Shown: piece by piece, positions 42,993 through 52,714 of the stretch
Layout: each line of letters starts with the position of its first letter
Numbering within the stretch: position 1 is the stretch's first letter
Source of the DNA: Gammaproteobacteria bacterium
Lineage (GTDB): Bacteria; Pseudomonadota; Gammaproteobacteria; JAPPPA01
DNA length: 64,000 bases
Assembly (NCBI GenBank): GCA_030425645.1
Contig: JAUHZK010000001.1
Span: forward strand, 62,001-126,000
Direction of reading: 5' to 3'
Position numbers and translations under genes: made by a program
Notes under the pieces: generated by a model
Databases searched by the model: none
What the model saw: only the letters and a program-made list of their open reading frames with translations
What the model was told of the DNA's origin: nothing

Positions 42993-45149
42993 CTAGCCGT
43001 AATAGCGGGCGCCAGCGGCAGCCATTTCACGCATTTTGTCAGTCGGTTCAAACAGTTTGCCTAGGTGGCTGTATTTCTCATCGCAAGCTTTCACGATGTT
43101 TGCCATGCCTAGGGTGTCTGCATACTTAAGCGCACCACCGCGGAACGGTGGGAAGCCAATGCCCATGATCAAGCCCATATCAGCTTCTTGAGCTGAATCT
43201 ACGATGCCTTCTTCTAGGCAGCGGGCGGTTTCAATGATCATTGGGATCATGTGGCGCTCGATGATTTCTTCATCGGAGAAGTCTTTGCGCTCTGGGCGAA
43301 TTTCGTCCAATAGAGCTTCGATTTCTTCGTTGTAAGTTTTCTTCGGCTTACCTTTACGGTCTGGCACGTACTCGTAGTAACCCTTGCCGTTTTTCTGGCC
43401 AAAGCGCTCGTTCTCGTAAAGCACGTCTAGCGCAGAGCGCTCGGTTACTTTCATGCGGTCTGGGTAGCCTTCTGCCAAAACGTCGCCTACGTGGTGAGAG
43501 GTATCAACACCGACAACGTCGTTCAGATAAGCCGGGCCCATCGGCCAGCCGAATTTCTCCATTACTTTATCGATCTTGCGGAAATCAGCGCCTTCGCTCA
43601 TTAGGCCGCCAAAGCCGAAGAAGTATGGGAATAGGATGCGGTTTACTAGGAAGCCTGGGCAGTCGTTAACCACGATTGGGGTTTTGCCCATGGCGCTGGC
43701 GTAAGCCACGGTGGTAGCAATGGCTTCGTCAGATGATTTCTCACCACGAATAATTTCTACCAATGGCATACGATGCACAGGGTTAAAGAAGTGCATGCCG
43801 CAGAAGTTTTCAGGCTTCTCTAGCGCTTCTGCTAGGTAGCTGATTGAGATGGAAGAGGTGTTAGAAGTCAGGATAGTGCCTTCTTTCACGTTCTTCTCAA
43901 CGTCTGCCAATACAGCGTGTTTAACTTTAGGGTTTTCAACAACCGCTTCAACCACGATGTCTACTTCGCCAAAGTCGCCGTAGCTCAAAGTTGGGCGAAT
44001 GCTAGATAGAATTTTGCCCATCTTGGCGTTGTCCATCTTCTTGCGCTCAACCTGCTTAGAAAGCAGCTTAGTGGCTTCGCCCATGCCTAGCTCTAGGGCT
44101 GGCTCAGCGATATCTTTCATGATGATTGGGGTGCCTTTAGAGGCAGACTGGTAAGCAATACCGCCGCCCATAATGCCCGCGCCCAATACCGCCGCTTGCT
44201 TCACTTCTTTAGCAATCTTGGCGTGGCCTTTACCTAATTTCTTCAGGTACTGGTCATTCAAGAACAGGCCAATCAAAGAATCGGCAACGGTGGTTTGCGC
44301 CACTTTGGCGAAACCTTTGTTTTCGACTAGCAGCGCGTCATCACGGCTCATGCCCGCAGCTTTTTGAATGCCCTTAACGGCTTCAACTGGCGCTGGGTAG
44401 TGAGGGCCGGCTTTGCCTGCGATAAAGCCTTTAGCAGTTTCGAATACCATCATGGCTTCGATTGGGCCTAGCTGTAACGGGCCGGTTTTCTGTGCGCGGC
44501 GTGCTTTCCAGTCGAAAGTACCGTTGATGGCTAGCTCAAGCATGGCTAGTGCAGCATCACGCTCTTGGCCGTCAGCAACGACTGAGTCAACCGCACCAAT
44601 TTTCAGGGCTTTTTCTGGCTTGTTTGGGGTGCCGCCGGCAATCCATTCGATGGCGTTATCAGCGCCTACCAAACGAGGCAAACGTACGGTGCCACCAAAA
44701 CCAGGGAAGATGCCTAGCTTAACTTCTGGCAAACCGACGGAGGCTTTGCTGCCCGCTACGCGGTAGTCAGTGGTCAATGCCATTTCAAAGCCGCCGCCTA
44801 GGGCGATACCGTTGATGGCGGTGATTGAAGGCATGTCTAAATCTTCAATGGCGTTAAATACGTCATTAGATTCTTTTAGCCAGCCCATTAGCTTGTCTTC
44901 GCCTTCGCTAAAGCTTTTGCCGAACTCGGTGATGTCGGCGCCGACAATAAATACTTTCTTGCCAGAGCTAACTAATAACCCCTTCACGCCAGAAGCTGCA
45001 ATGGCTTCGCCAGCAGCTTTTAGCTCGCCAACGGTTTCGGCGTTGAACTTGTTAACAGAGTCGTTTTGGTTGTCGAACACTAGCTCGGCGATCGGGCCGG
45101 CTTTGCTGTCGACTTGTGAGACCTGAATGGTCTGTCCTTGGTAAATCAT
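42993..45149 (-). CDS. fadB: Fatty acid oxidation complex subunit alpha
   Basis: A bifunctional enoyl-CoA hydratase and 3-hydroxyacyl-CoA dehydrogenase, 718 residues, close to the usual length. The N-terminal crotonase domain (1 to about 190) has the oxyanion segments [17 protein letters not shown] and [13 protein letters not shown]; the dehydrogenase half starts near 310 with [19 protein letters not shown] and contains [17 protein letters not shown] and [10 protein letters not shown]. It forms a complex with FadA encoded downstream. AGGAG precedes the ATG. A FadR- or PsrA-type operator would be expected in the upstream gap, but I did not find a clear one. Confidence 0.97.
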   Translation of the reverse strand: MIYQGQTIQVSQVDSKAGPIAELVFDNQNDSVNKFNAETVGELKAAGEAIAASGVKGLLVSSGKKVFIVGADITEFGKSFSEGEDKLMGWLKESNDVFNAIEDLDMPSITAINGIALGGGFEMALTTDYRVAGSKASVGLPEVKLGIFPGFGGTVRLPRLVGADNAIEWIAGGTPNKPEKALKIGAVDSVVADGQERDAALAMLELAINGTFDWKARRAQKTGPLQLGPIEAMMVFETAKGFIAGKAGPHYPAPVEAVKGIQKAAGMSRDDALLVENKGFAKVAQTTVADSLIGLFLNDQYLKKLGKGHAKIAKEVKQAAVLGAGIMGGGIAYQSASKGTPIIMKDIAEPALELGMGEATKLLSKQVERKKMDNAKMGKILSSIRPTLSYGDFGEVDIVVEAVVENPKVKHAVLADVEKNVKEGTILTSNTSSISISYLAEALEKPENFCGMHFFNPVHRMPLVEIIRGEKSSDEAIATTVAYASAMGKTPIVVNDCPGFLVNRILFPYFFGFGGLMSEGADFRKIDKVMEKFGWPMGPAYLNDVVGVDTSHHVGDVLAEGYPDRMKVTERSALDVLYENERFGQKNGKGYYEYVPDRKGKPKKTYNEEIEALLDEIRPERKDFSDEEIIERHMIPMIIETARCLEEGIVDSAQEADMGLIMGIGFPPFRGGALKYADTLGMANIVKACDEKYSHLGKLFEPTDKMREMAAAGARYYG

Positions 45150-45464
45150 CTTGCGGATTGCTCCTGTAACGAAGACGGATATTAAGAATTCGGGTGGCGC
45201 ACTTTGTGGTTATAAAGTATTCAGGAGCGCCTAGGGACTGCGCATTCTGGCAAAGCCCGCCGCGGCGAGCAAGCGCTTGGTGAAAAGCCTAGCTTGATAG
45301 CAGCTGGTGTTGGCCTAAATGGGGCTGAGAATTTACGCCTGATTTGGTGGTTTATGCGAGGAAGCAGGGTTTTTTGTGGTACAAAGAAGTCCAAAAATGT
45401 CCCAATAAAGGCTAAAAAAAGCCTAATAACAACGACTTACAGGATCGTGAGACCGCGAAGCGAT
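45150..45464. other. Intergenic region between divergent fadB and an acetyltransferase gene
   Basis: About 315 bases. A reading frame in the direction of the acetyltransferase stays open from 45294, but the translation is not protein-like there and the family N-terminus fits ATG at 45465. The region should contain the fadBA promoter; no clear operator is visible. Confidence 0.5.
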
Positions 45465-46088
45465 ATGAACCCCGCGCATGTAACTATTGAAAACCTAACT
45501 AGACGTCACCTGCCAGATGCGGTTGAGGTGATTGCACAGGCGTTCTATCAAAACCCGCTGGCAAAGCATGCTTTCCCCGACACTGAGGAAGAGCTGCGCT
45601 TGCGCCGCGTGCGACGCATCTATCGAGCGGTAATGGAAATGGCGTTACAACGCGGTCGCGTTTTTGTGGTGCGTCAGTCAGGTCGGGTGGCGGGCGCTGC
45701 GGTGGCATACCCGCCACGGCATTCTGGCCCGGGCTTGCTTAGCCGAGCACTAAGCGGCGTTGGAGCGCTAACGGTTGGCCCGAGAGCGTCGATGCGTTAC
45801 GTCTCCTATGAGCGTGAAATCCGAAAAATGCGTCCGCAAGAGCCCCACTGGTATCTGTTCTTTTTGGGTGTGACGCCCGCGTTTCATGGCCAAGGTATCG
45901 GCCGCGCCTTTGTTCGCCATATTTGCCGTATGGCGGATGCCGATGGCGTCGACTGTTATTTAGAGACCTCGGTGCAATCGCAGTTGGACTTCTATGCCGA
46001 GTATGGTTTTGAGTTGGTGGAAAGCCGTTCGCTAAAGTTTTTAGATGGCATGGTGGTAAACGGCATGTTGCGGAAAGCCCAGCGCTAA
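45465..46088 (+). CDS. GNAT-family N-acetyltransferase
   Basis: A 207-residue acetyltransferase beginning MNPAHVTIENLTRRHLPDAVEVIAQAF. The acetyl-CoA-binding motif A is WYLFFLGVTPAFHGQGIGRAFVRHI, with Q-G-I-G-R-A as the pyrophosphate loop, and the C-terminal LDFYAEYGFELVESRSL matches the family. The substrate is unknown. The chosen ATG lacks a strong ribosome site; the frame is open upstream to 45294, so an N-terminal extension cannot be fully excluded. A strong terminator follows. Confidence 0.85.
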   Translation: MNPAHVTIENLTRRHLPDAVEVIAQAFYQNPLAKHAFPDTEEELRLRRVRRIYRAVMEMALQRGRVFVVRQSGRVAGAAVAYPPRHSGPGLLSRALSGVGALTVGPRASMRYVSYEREIRKMRPQEPHWYLFFLGVTPAFHGQGIGRAFVRHICRMADADGVDCYLETSVQSQLDFYAEYGFELVESRSLKFLDGMVVNGMLRKAQR

Positions 46089-46109
46089 ATCTGGGTTAGC
46101 AAAGGCCAT

Positions 46110-46147
46110 AAAAAAGCCCTGTTGGCACGCGCCAACAGGGCTTTTTT
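46110..46147. terminator. Bidirectional terminator between acetyltransferase and cytochrome c genes
   Basis: AAAAAAGCCCTGTTGGC (46110-46126), loop ACGC, GCCAACAGGGCTTTTTT (46131-46147): perfect 17-base arms including the A and T runs. Confidence 0.96.
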
Positions 46148-46163
46148 GTAAGTGCTGATAGTC

Positions 46164-46472
46164 TTACTGCAGGCCGTCTTGGGCGGCAAAGTAAGCAGCT
46201 AGATCTTCAATGTCTTGATCAGATAGGCCAGCAGCCATGCCCTTCATGATTGGGTTGCTACGTGTGCCGTCTTTGTACGCTTTTAGCGCCTGTACTAAGT
46301 AGCTGCGGTGTTGGCCAGCCAAAATAGGGTTAATGCTAATGGTGCTATTACCACCAGCGCCGTGGCAGGCTGCACAAGCTGCCGCTTTTTGTTCGCCAGC
46401 AGCGGCGTCGCCAGCTGCGTTAGCCAATCCAGCGCTTAGGATGAATGCAGAAGCAAGAAGAATTTTTTTCAT
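46164..46472 (-). CDS. Class I cytochrome c (c553-like), mono-haem
   Basis: A 102-residue periplasmic cytochrome: signal peptide to about residue 19 (LANA), haem site CAACH, and the distal methionine in [21 protein letters not shown]. It is of the small c553/c4-half type that shuttles electrons between membrane complexes. AGGAG precedes the ATG. It follows another small cytochrome gene by 17 bases in the same direction, so the two are probably co-transcribed and may form a c4-like pair or a dihaem complex. Confidence 0.92.
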   Translation of the reverse strand: MKKILLASAFILSAGLANAAGDAAAGEQKAAACAACHGAGGNSTISINPILAGQHRSYLVQALKAYKDGTRSNPIMKGMAAGLSDQDIEDLAAYFAAQDGLQ

Positions 46473-46489
46473 GGTGTAGCTCCTGAGGC

Positions 46490-46819
46490 CTAAGGCTTGT
46501 TAGCAGCGTTAGCAAAGAAAGCGGCGATGTCGGCCATATCTTGGTCTGACAAGTCTGCTGCTTGAGATTTCATGGTTTCGTGCTCGCGGGCGCCATCGCG
46601 ATAGGCTTTAAGCGAGGCAACGATGAAGTCAGCGTGTTGACCCCATAATTTTGGCACGCGGTAGCTTGGATAAACATTGAAGTAGCCATCGACACCGTGG
46701 CAACCCATGCAGGTTTGGGCTTTTAGCTTGCCAGCGGCTTCGTCACCAGCAGCGAGTACGTTGGCGCTGCTCAGCATCGCAGAGGCGGCTGCAGCGGCAA
46801 TAAAGGTTTTCTTCAACAT
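46490..46819 (-). CDS. Class I cytochrome c (c553-like), mono-haem, second
   Basis: A 109-residue periplasmic cytochrome starting [25 protein letters not shown], which is a clear signal peptide. The haem site is CMGCH, and the distal methionine lies in [21 protein letters not shown]. Compared with its neighbour it has an insertion after the haem ([18 protein letters not shown]). The ATG at 46819 with GGAAA upstream is preferred over a TTG four codons earlier. Its partner oxidase or reductase is not in the window. Confidence 0.9.
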   Translation of the reverse strand: MLKKTFIAAAAASAMLSSANVLAAGDEAAGKLKAQTCMGCHGVDGYFNVYPSYRVPKLWGQHADFIVASLKAYRDGAREHETMKSQAADLSDQDMADIAAFFANAANKP

Positions 46820-46892
46820 ATTAGTTTCCAAGTCACGGACGCGTAAGTGCGCGAATTTTAAACTGCTAAGGGCTTAGGCACAATCGCTGTGA

Positions 46893-47198
46893 CTAAGCCA
46901 AGCTCTGAATAAACATAACAGCCATGAATGCCATGGCCACGGCAGTTGCCTCAGTAAGCCAAATCCACGGTTTGTATTGGCCCTTTAGTTGTGGTCGCAG
47001 GCCCCAGGCCGTGAGCCCAGTGAAGCTTACAAAACCAGCCATAAACAACGTCACTAAGTAGATGCCTCGAAGTTCTTCTTGGCTGGTGCGCACTTCTCCT
47101 AGTACCGCGCTATAGAGCACGATTACGGCGAGCATAACGATTTCAAAAAAACTGAAGAAAACGGTCAGACAAAAGTTGATCCAAAAAAGAGAACGCAT
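46893..47198 (-). CDS. Small membrane protein of unknown function
   Basis: A 101-residue protein with three predicted membrane helices (about residues 5-32, 45-65 and 77-99) separated by short charged loops (GEVRTSQEELRG, RPQLKGQYKPW). I do not recognise a family. The ribosome site is weak. It lies upstream of the two cytochrome c genes in the same direction, separated from them by 73 bases, so a role connected with respiration is conceivable but is only a neighbourhood argument. The codon usage and hydrophobic pattern make it a believable gene. Confidence 0.65.
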   Translation of the reverse strand: MRSLFWINFCLTVFFSFFEIVMLAVIVLYSAVLGEVRTSQEELRGIYLVTLFMAGFVSFTGLTAWGLRPQLKGQYKPWIWLTEATAVAMAFMAVMFIQSLA

Positions 47199-47254
47199 AA
47201 CTTAGTGGGTCAGGTGAAAACGATGTTTGGGGGTGGCTATTCTACGCTAGTGCG

Positions 47255-47881
47255 CTAGGCCTTAACCGCTTGCGGATAAATATGGTAACTGCCGACGATT
47301 TCCGCCTGCGCCAAAACATGCCCATCAATGGCGGCGAGTACGTCATTGCCAGTGAAGCTTCCATCGACGTCGCAACGGGCTAAGTCAGTGGCAAAAATTT
47401 GGAAATGGTAATGATGTACGCGCTCGTCGTTCCAAGGTGGGCAAGGGCCGTCGTAGCCAAAATAGTCACCGGCCATTTCAGGGTCGCCAGCGAACCAGCC
47501 GGTGTAGTCGTTAATGCCTTGGCGGCCAGGCCCTAAGGGAGAGGGTTTGCCTTTCGCGGTAATACCATCGCTGCAACTAGCGGCGGCAATCGCGTTAACA
47601 GCGGGCGGAATATCAACCATCACCCAGTGATAAAAGTCGCAGCGCGCTAGGTCTTTGGGCACGGTCTTACCCTCTTGATTAACGTCGTCGCCCACACTCG
47701 GCACGTCTTTGTCCACGCAGAGCAGCACATAGCTTTGGGTGTTTTCTGGTGCACCCGACCAACTTAACTGGGGATTTTTGTTGGCGCATAAGGCAACGTG
47801 ATTAACAGGATCGTATTCGCCGAAGGCAAATTCGCTGGCAATGGCCTCGCCATGCTTAAAGCTATTGCTGTTAATTTTCAT
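47255..47881 (-). CDS. YbhB/YbcL family (PEBP) protein
   Basis: A 208-residue cytoplasmic protein of the phosphatidylethanolamine-binding/Raf-kinase-inhibitor-like fold. Visible blocks are NPQLSWSGAPENTQSYVLLCVDKDVP with the ligand-binding aspartate, DFYHWVMVDIPP, the GINDYTGWF and YFGYDGPCPPWNDERVHHYHFQIFATD segments that form the anion pocket, and the C-terminal HVLAQAEIVGSY. The physiological role of bacterial members is unclear. AGGAG precedes the ATG. It is divergent from an acetyltransferase gene. Confidence 0.93.
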   Translation of the reverse strand: MKINSNSFKHGEAIASEFAFGEYDPVNHVALCANKNPQLSWSGAPENTQSYVLLCVDKDVPSVGDDVNQEGKTVPKDLARCDFYHWVMVDIPPAVNAIAAASCSDGITAKGKPSPLGPGRQGINDYTGWFAGDPEMAGDYFGYDGPCPPWNDERVHHYHFQIFATDLARCDVDGSFTGNDVLAAIDGHVLAQAEIVGSYHIYPQAVKA

Positions 47882-47937
47882 CGCGGTATGCTCCTATTTA
47901 TCCGTTAATGCTGAGTTCACAGGATACCCTCATTACT

Positions 47938-48582
47938 ATGTCTGACAATATTGGGTCGTTAATTATCCGAGCTGCTACAGCTGAAGATGCTGCTGCGGCA
48001 GTACCGTTGATTTATAGCTCAGGCCCCGAGGTTTGGGATTATTTAATGGGTGATGGCTCGCCTGAGTCTTCATTGCCGTTTTTGCATAACGCTTGGGTAA
48101 GCGGCAAGGGCGTTGCTGGGTATAAAGCGCACTGCGTCGCTGAGCGCGATGGCCAAGTGTTGGGCGCGATTGCGGTTTATAGCGCTAAAGCTCATAAAGC
48201 GATGGGCGCTCAAACCTTTGTACAAGCTGTGAAGTATTGGGGCTTGGGGGTTATCCCGCGCATCTATCCAATGTCACGGGTGGGCCGTTGTTACATGCGC
48301 CCGCCAGCAGCAAACGTCGACTATGTGGCGAACTTTGGTGTCGCCGCGGCGGCCCGTGGTCAAGGTGTTGGTACCGCTATGTTGGCTCACTTTCTGGAGC
48401 GCGCCAAGCAGCGCGGCAAGCAGTTTTTTGAGCTCGACGTATCCGTTGACAACCCGCGTGGCCAAGCCTTATATGAGCGCTTCGGTATGCAGGTGGTGGC
48501 GGATAATCATGATCCCTATTTCGAAAAGCGTGGCTTAACAGGTAGTCGCCGCATGCAAATGTCGGTTCCGGCAGCCCGCTAG
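47938..48582 (+). CDS. GNAT-family N-acetyltransferase, second
   Basis: A 214-residue acetyltransferase with the CoA motif VANFGVAAAARGQGVGTAMLAHFLERAKQRG and the C-terminal VSVDNPRGQALYERFGMQVV, features of the RimI-like GNAT fold. The mid region (AVKYWGLGVIPRIYPMSRVGRCYMRPP) is distinctive and may line the substrate site; substrate unknown. ATG at 47938 begins at the folded domain; another ATG at 47908 is in frame, and neither has a strong ribosome site, so the start is uncertain. The gene ends 7 bases from the convergent hydrolase. Confidence 0.85.
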   Translation: MSDNIGSLIIRAATAEDAAAAVPLIYSSGPEVWDYLMGDGSPESSLPFLHNAWVSGKGVAGYKAHCVAERDGQVLGAIAVYSAKAHKAMGAQTFVQAVKYWGLGVIPRIYPMSRVGRCYMRPPAANVDYVANFGVAAAARGQGVGTAMLAHFLERAKQRGKQFFELDVSVDNPRGQALYERFGMQVVADNHDPYFEKRGLTGSRRMQMSVPAAR

Positions 48583-48589
48583 TAGAGAG

Positions 48590-49561
48590 CTAGGCGGCGA
48601 GCGTTTGCCAAATAGGGTGTGCGCTCAAGCAGCTTGGGTCTTCCAGCATAAAGAAGTGGTTGCCGGCCACGGGTTCGGCGCTTATCTGAGGGTTGTGGCG
48701 TGCGGCGCGTTTGGCGGCCGGTGCTAAAAAATCGTAGCTGTCTTTGCCGTAAAACAACAAGCTTGGCACCTGGATGGAGTCGATAGCCTTCCACAGCCCT
48801 CTTGGCGCGTCGCCAAAAATGCTGGCTTCTATCCAAGGCGGGCAACGTAGCTGCTGTCCTCCCGCCGTATTCTCAACTAGGCAGTGAGTTAAGTAGCTAT
48901 ATACCGAATCGTCATGCCAGGTTTTGAGCATGCCGCGTTTGTAGAAATAGCGAAATGCAGTATCTATATCAGGCCACTCTGCCCCTCTGACCCGTGCTTG
49001 TTTAGACAGCGGACTTTGTTTGCCCAAGCCGGTTATGCTCAGCGCGCTCATGGCTTTGGCCATGGCGGGTGGAAACATCATGGCGTCAAACAGCACTAAT
49101 GATTCGAACAAGTCTGGCTCGGAGGCCGCCGCAAGCAGCGTCAGCGCACCACCAAAACTGTGGCCGCAGCCAATCAACCGGCGTTGCTTCAGAAAGCCGT
49201 TTGTTTGCTGTGCTCTGATAACTTCGATAAGCCGTTTTGCGCTGCCGTTCCAGCCGACAAAGCTATGTTGTTTGGGATCGCCATTGTCACTGTCGCCGTG
49301 GCCTTGGGTGTCGTGTAGAAACAGCGCAAAGTTGGCCTGTAGTGGTGCTAGAAAACTTTCGTATAAGCGGCAGGCCATGCCGTTTCCATGAGTGAAATGC
49401 AGCACGGGTGCATTTGCCCCGGCGGCGCTCTCAATAAACTCCCCACGCAGTACTAAGCCGTTGTCGAGCTCATGTTGCCAAACCTTCCCGGCGGGCAATG
49501 GCGGGTGCTGGTATTGGTAGTCGGGGTTAAATTGCTGTTGGTGCGGAGTCGGTTTGGCCAT
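48590..49561 (-). CDS. Alpha/beta hydrolase
   Basis: A 323-residue soluble hydrolase. It has the oxyanion block FTHGNGMACRLYESFLAPL, DTQGHGDSD, the nucleophile elbow GHSFGG, and a late acidic and histidine segment (FYGKDSYDFLAPA, VAGNHFFMLEDP). The substrate is not evident; an ester of hydrophobic type is likely given the family. It lies downstream of a terminator for the tetR-type gene, so it has its own promoter. Confidence in the fold is high; confidence in any precise role is low. Confidence 0.88.
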   Translation of the reverse strand: MAKPTPHQQQFNPDYQYQHPPLPAGKVWQHELDNGLVLRGEFIESAAGANAPVLHFTHGNGMACRLYESFLAPLQANFALFLHDTQGHGDSDNGDPKQHSFVGWNGSAKRLIEVIRAQQTNGFLKQRRLIGCGHSFGGALTLLAAASEPDLFESLVLFDAMMFPPAMAKAMSALSITGLGKQSPLSKQARVRGAEWPDIDTAFRYFYKRGMLKTWHDDSVYSYLTHCLVENTAGGQQLRCPPWIEASIFGDAPRGLWKAIDSIQVPSLLFYGKDSYDFLAPAAKRAARHNPQISAEPVAGNHFFMLEDPSCLSAHPIWQTLAA

Positions 49562-49631
49562 GCCTGCATTCTAGAACGCGCTTATCGAAAAAGGGCTGCC
49601 GCTAGCGCCGCATGGTGGTCGGCGCAGGCAC

Positions 49632-49667
49632 AAAAAAGCCCACTTGCTTGCGCGTAGTGGGCTTTTT
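49632..49667. terminator. Terminator downstream of the TetR-type gene
   Basis: GCCCACT (49638-49644) and AGTGGGC (49656-49662) with an 11-base loop, A6 on one side and T5 on the other. In the reverse direction it ends the regulator transcript. Confidence 0.88.
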
Positions 49668-49700
49668 GGCAGTGGCGAGGCCACTGTTTGTGCTTACGCC

Positions 49701-50369
49701 TTAGCTGGCAATGCGCCCGCTAGCGTTTTTCTCGCCGAACTGTTCGGTATTGGCAGGGCTAAGGCCCTTGCCGTAGGCACGGAAAAACGCGTTCATTAGA
49801 ATTTGGCTGGTGTGGCGGCTTTCCTCTGGCGCACCTCGGCGTAGGGTCAGTACCGAGTTTTCGATAAGTGCCATGAGGGCGCGAGCTACATCTTCAGAAT
49901 TTTCATCAAAAGCAAGCTGGCCACTAGCACGGCCGCGTTCGAATAAGCTGCTCAAGACCGCCATGGCGTTGTCTTGGAAGGCTTTGTTGGTTGTTTCAAT
50001 GCGTCGAGTATCGGCACGGTTAGAAGGCTCCAGCCAGTAACCGGCAATACCGCGCATGACTAGGCGGTCGTGCAACATGGTGTCGACGCCGTCGGCCAAT
50101 GAAGATAAAGCGTCGCTAACCTTAGGTTCGCCGGCGATAGCCGAGAACACATAACGATTAAAAATTTCGTGAACTTCTTTTAGGCAGGCAACATAGAGGT
50201 CGTCTTTGTTTTTAAAGTGCCAGTACATGGCGCCTTTGGAAAGGTCACTTTTCTTGGCAATTTGATCGACCGACACGCCGTCGTAGCCATATTTACCGAA
50301 TAGCGCAAACGCTGAGTCAATAATGATTCTCAGAGTATCGCCTTGTTCTTTGGCAGGTTTTCTAGCCAT
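49701..50369 (-). CDS. TetR-family transcriptional regulator (AcrR/TtgR-like)
   Basis: A 222-residue repressor. The N-terminal helix-turn-helix is IIDSAFALFGKYGYDGVSVDQIAKKSDLSKGAMYWHFKNKDDLYVACL, closest in style to efflux or stress regulators with GAMYWHFKNK. The C-terminal half is the variable ligand-binding domain. The upstream gap contains a promoter and two GACCG-type half-sites that suggest autoregulation. No obvious target gene is divergent; the ubiquinone operon ends on its upstream side. The ligand is unknown. Confidence 0.9.
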   Translation of the reverse strand: MARKPAKEQGDTLRIIIDSAFALFGKYGYDGVSVDQIAKKSDLSKGAMYWHFKNKDDLYVACLKEVHEIFNRYVFSAIAGEPKVSDALSSLADGVDTMLHDRLVMRGIAGYWLEPSNRADTRRIETTNKAFQDNAMAVLSSLFERGRASGQLAFDENSEDVARALMALIENSVLTLRRGAPEESRHTSQILMNAFFRAYGKGLSPANTEQFGEKNASGRIAS

Positions 50370-50471
50370 GTCCGTTCACCGTGGGTCGTTGTCTTTATGT
50401 CGATAGGAGCCGTCGGTAATAAAATTACCAGTCGTATTGGGCTTTGCAAAGCTTTCTACGACGGTTTTTGT

Positions 50472-50541
50472 CCGAACGGTCAGTTCCCATATATGGGCGG
50501 TTAGTTACGGATTGTTAGCAAGCGCCTATACGTTCGGTCAA
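50472..50541 (-). promoter_or_regulatory. TetR-type gene promoter with repeated operator-like motifs
   Basis: On the reverse strand TTGACC (50541-50536) and TAACAA (50517-50512) are spaced by 18 bases. The related motifs GACCGAACG (overlapping the -35) and GACCGTTCGG (50481-50472) share GACCGnnCG, and a perfect CCCATATATGGG palindrome lies at 50486-50497. Autoregulation is an inference. Confidence 0.5.
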
Positions 50542-50556
50542 ATTACACAATTTTAG

Positions 50557-51063
50557 CTAGTTTATGTACTTTGCCAAATCTTTTCTAGCTTCTAGGTGGC
50601 CAGTCTCGGCGGCCTTGCGAATCCACGTTTCGTAATCTTGGCGGGCTTTTCCGCTAAACCGATTAGCAAGAACCCAGGCAATAAGATAGGCGCTGTCGGC
50701 TTCGGCTAGTGTTTGCCAGCGCTGATGGTAAAACGCAAACGCGTCGAAATCGGGCCGTTGATCCGCGGCAATCGCGTAAGCGCGCGCAACCTCGGCGTTC
50801 TGGAAAACTTCGGTACCTTGCAAATAGGCTATGCCCAGCATGGCTTGAGCGCGGGCGTCGCTAAAGGTGTACGCGTCTTTAAACTGTCTTACGGCTAGTT
50901 TTTTGTCGCCACGGTGCCAAGCGGCGATGCCTTTTTCGTAATGGTCCGCGGCCCACTCGGGTTGGTGAAGATTAATGGTTTGTGCTTCGGTGGTTTGGCA
51001 GCCGGTTGCTGTTAGCAGTGTTAGTCCGGCGATCAGCGAGCCCAATAAAATTCGAATTGTCAT
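50557..51063 (-). CDS. TPR/Sel1-like lipoprotein at the end of the ubi operon
   Basis: A 168-residue lipoprotein: signal peptide ending TATGC with Cys22, then helical repeats of the TPR/Sel1 kind ([42 protein letters not shown] and [35 protein letters not shown]). Its ATG overlaps the ubiB stop (ATGA), so it is translationally coupled to the ubiquinone genes. A link to quinone synthesis is not known to me; it may be an envelope scaffold that happens to be co-expressed. Function unassigned. Confidence 0.75.
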   Translation of the reverse strand: MTIRILLGSLIAGLTLLTATGCQTTEAQTINLHQPEWAADHYEKGIAAWHRGDKKLAVRQFKDAYTFSDARAQAMLGIAYLQGTEVFQNAEVARAYAIAADQRPDFDAFAFYHQRWQTLAEADSAYLIAWVLANRFSGKARQDYETWIRKAAETGHLEARKDLAKYIN

Positions 51064-52697
51064 TTAGAACCTCGATACCAACAGAGGATGGCAAAACCCG
51101 CTAACCCAACACCGATTTGTGGCGCATAAGGACTAACCCCGTAGCTGAACTGTAGCAAGCCGCCAAGCAGTAATGCACTAGAACCGATCAGCGTCCAGCG
51201 TTGTTGGCGTGCGGCTTTGGCTTGTTGTTGTCGCAGTTGTTCTTGGGCTTGCAGTTGTTGCGCTTGGCTGGCGGCGGGATCGAACTGCTCTAATGCTTGC
51301 GAAAGCTTCCAGAGTTTATCGGGTAGCTCGGGCAATTTGCTTTGCCATTTTTCCCATAACGCCTGTGGGCTAAAGCGCTCTTTGGCCCAGCGTTCCAAAT
51401 AAGGTTTAGCAGTGTCCCAGAGGTTGAGATCTGGGTAGAGTTGGCGACCAAGGCCCTCGATGTTAAGCAGGGTTTTTTGCAGCAGCACTAATTGTGGCTG
51501 CACTTCCATTCTGAAGCGGCGGCCAATGCTGAACAGGCGCAGCAGTACCAGGCCGAAAGAAATTTCGCCGAGTGGTTTGTCGAAAAACGGTTCACAGACA
51601 GCGCGGGCGGCAGCCTCGAAGTCGTCAACTCGGGTGTCGGCTGGCACCCAGCCGGATTCAATATGTAACTCTGCCACCCGGCGATAGTCGCGATTGAAGA
51701 AGGCTAGTAGGTTCCAGGCGATATAGCGTTGGTCAGCGTCAGTAAGCGAGCCGATGATGCCGAAGTCCACCGCGATATATTGCGGGTTCTCGGGATCGCG
51801 AACATCAACGAAGATGTTGCCAGGGTGCATATCGGCATGGAAAAAGTTGTCGCGGAAAGTCTGCGTAAAGAAAATCTCTACGCCGCGTTCGGCCAGTACT
51901 TTAAAATTGGTGCCGGCGGCTTTTAGTGCCTCAATGTCACCAATTGGAATGCCGCTAATTTCTTCCAGCACCAGTACATTACTGCGGCAATAATCCCAGT
52001 AGACGGCCGGCACATACAGCAGCGGCGAGTTCTCAAAGTTGCGACGTAGGGTTGAGCCGTTAGCGGCCTCACGCATGAGGTCTAGCTCATCCAAAATAGT
52101 GCGTTCGTATTCAGCAACCACTTCGAGCGGACGTAGTCGGCTAGCGTCGTCGCTATATTTGGCGGCAATGCGCGCTAGCTCATAAAGCACGGCGACGTCC
52201 CGGCGGATGACGTCTTCAATTCCAGGGCGCAGCACTTTGACCACCACGTTTTCGCCGCTATGTAAGGTAGCGCGGTGCACTTGCGCGACCGAGGCAGAGG
52301 CCAGTGGTGTTACCTCAAAGTTAGCGAACAACTCGGCAACCGGTTGCCCAAGAGCCTGTTCAACTTGCTGCTGGGCAATGTCGCCGGCAAATGGCGGTAC
52401 TTTGTCTTGGAGTTTGATTAACTCTTCGGCAATGTCATCCGGCAGCAAGTCGCGGCGTGTCGACAGGGCTTGGCCTAGCTTTACAAAAACGGGGCCTAGT
52501 TCTTCCAGCGCCATGCGAATGCGCTCGCCACGAGGGCGTTGCAGGATGCTACCGCGAGCTAGCCGATGGTGAGGCTGTAGCCGTCCTATCCAGCGGGCTT
52601 TGTGTAGACCTAGGGCAACCAAAACCTCGTCGAGGCCGTAGCGCATAAAAACACGATTTATGTGTAAAAGCCGGCGTGTTTGCTGAATGCCAATCAT
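51060..52697 (-). CDS. ubiB: Ubiquinone biosynthesis ATPase/kinase-like protein UbiB
   Basis: An ADCK/ABC1-family atypical kinase-like protein needed for ubiquinone synthesis, 545 residues. It has the N-terminal family block [26 protein letters not shown], the alanine-rich nucleotide loop replacement ([13 protein letters not shown]), the catalytic-loop [10 protein letters not shown] and the metal-binding VDFGIIG. Two C-terminal hydrophobic segments (about 500-540) should anchor it in the inner membrane. It follows ubiJ in the standard ubiE-ubiJ-ubiB order. Confidence 0.97.
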   Translation of the reverse strand: MIGIQQTRRLLHINRVFMRYGLDEVLVALGLHKARWIGRLQPHHRLARGSILQRPRGERIRMALEELGPVFVKLGQALSTRRDLLPDDIAEELIKLQDKVPPFAGDIAQQQVEQALGQPVAELFANFEVTPLASASVAQVHRATLHSGENVVVKVLRPGIEDVIRRDVAVLYELARIAAKYSDDASRLRPLEVVAEYERTILDELDLMREAANGSTLRRNFENSPLLYVPAVYWDYCRSNVLVLEEISGIPIGDIEALKAAGTNFKVLAERGVEIFFTQTFRDNFFHADMHPGNIFVDVRDPENPQYIAVDFGIIGSLTDADQRYIAWNLLAFFNRDYRRVAELHIESGWVPADTRVDDFEAAARAVCEPFFDKPLGEISFGLVLLRLFSIGRRFRMEVQPQLVLLQKTLLNIEGLGRQLYPDLNLWDTAKPYLERWAKERFSPQALWEKWQSKLPELPDKLWKLSQALEQFDPAASQAQQLQAQEQLRQQQAKAARQQRWTLIGSSALLLGGLLQFSYGVSPYAPQIGVGLAGFAILCWYRGSK

Positions 52698-52714
52698 GTT
52701 GTTGCTATGGCCGT

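Noticed and set aside
45294-45464. N-terminal extension of the acetyltransferase
   Set aside because: The extra 57 residues look non-protein-like and the family N-terminus starts at 45465.
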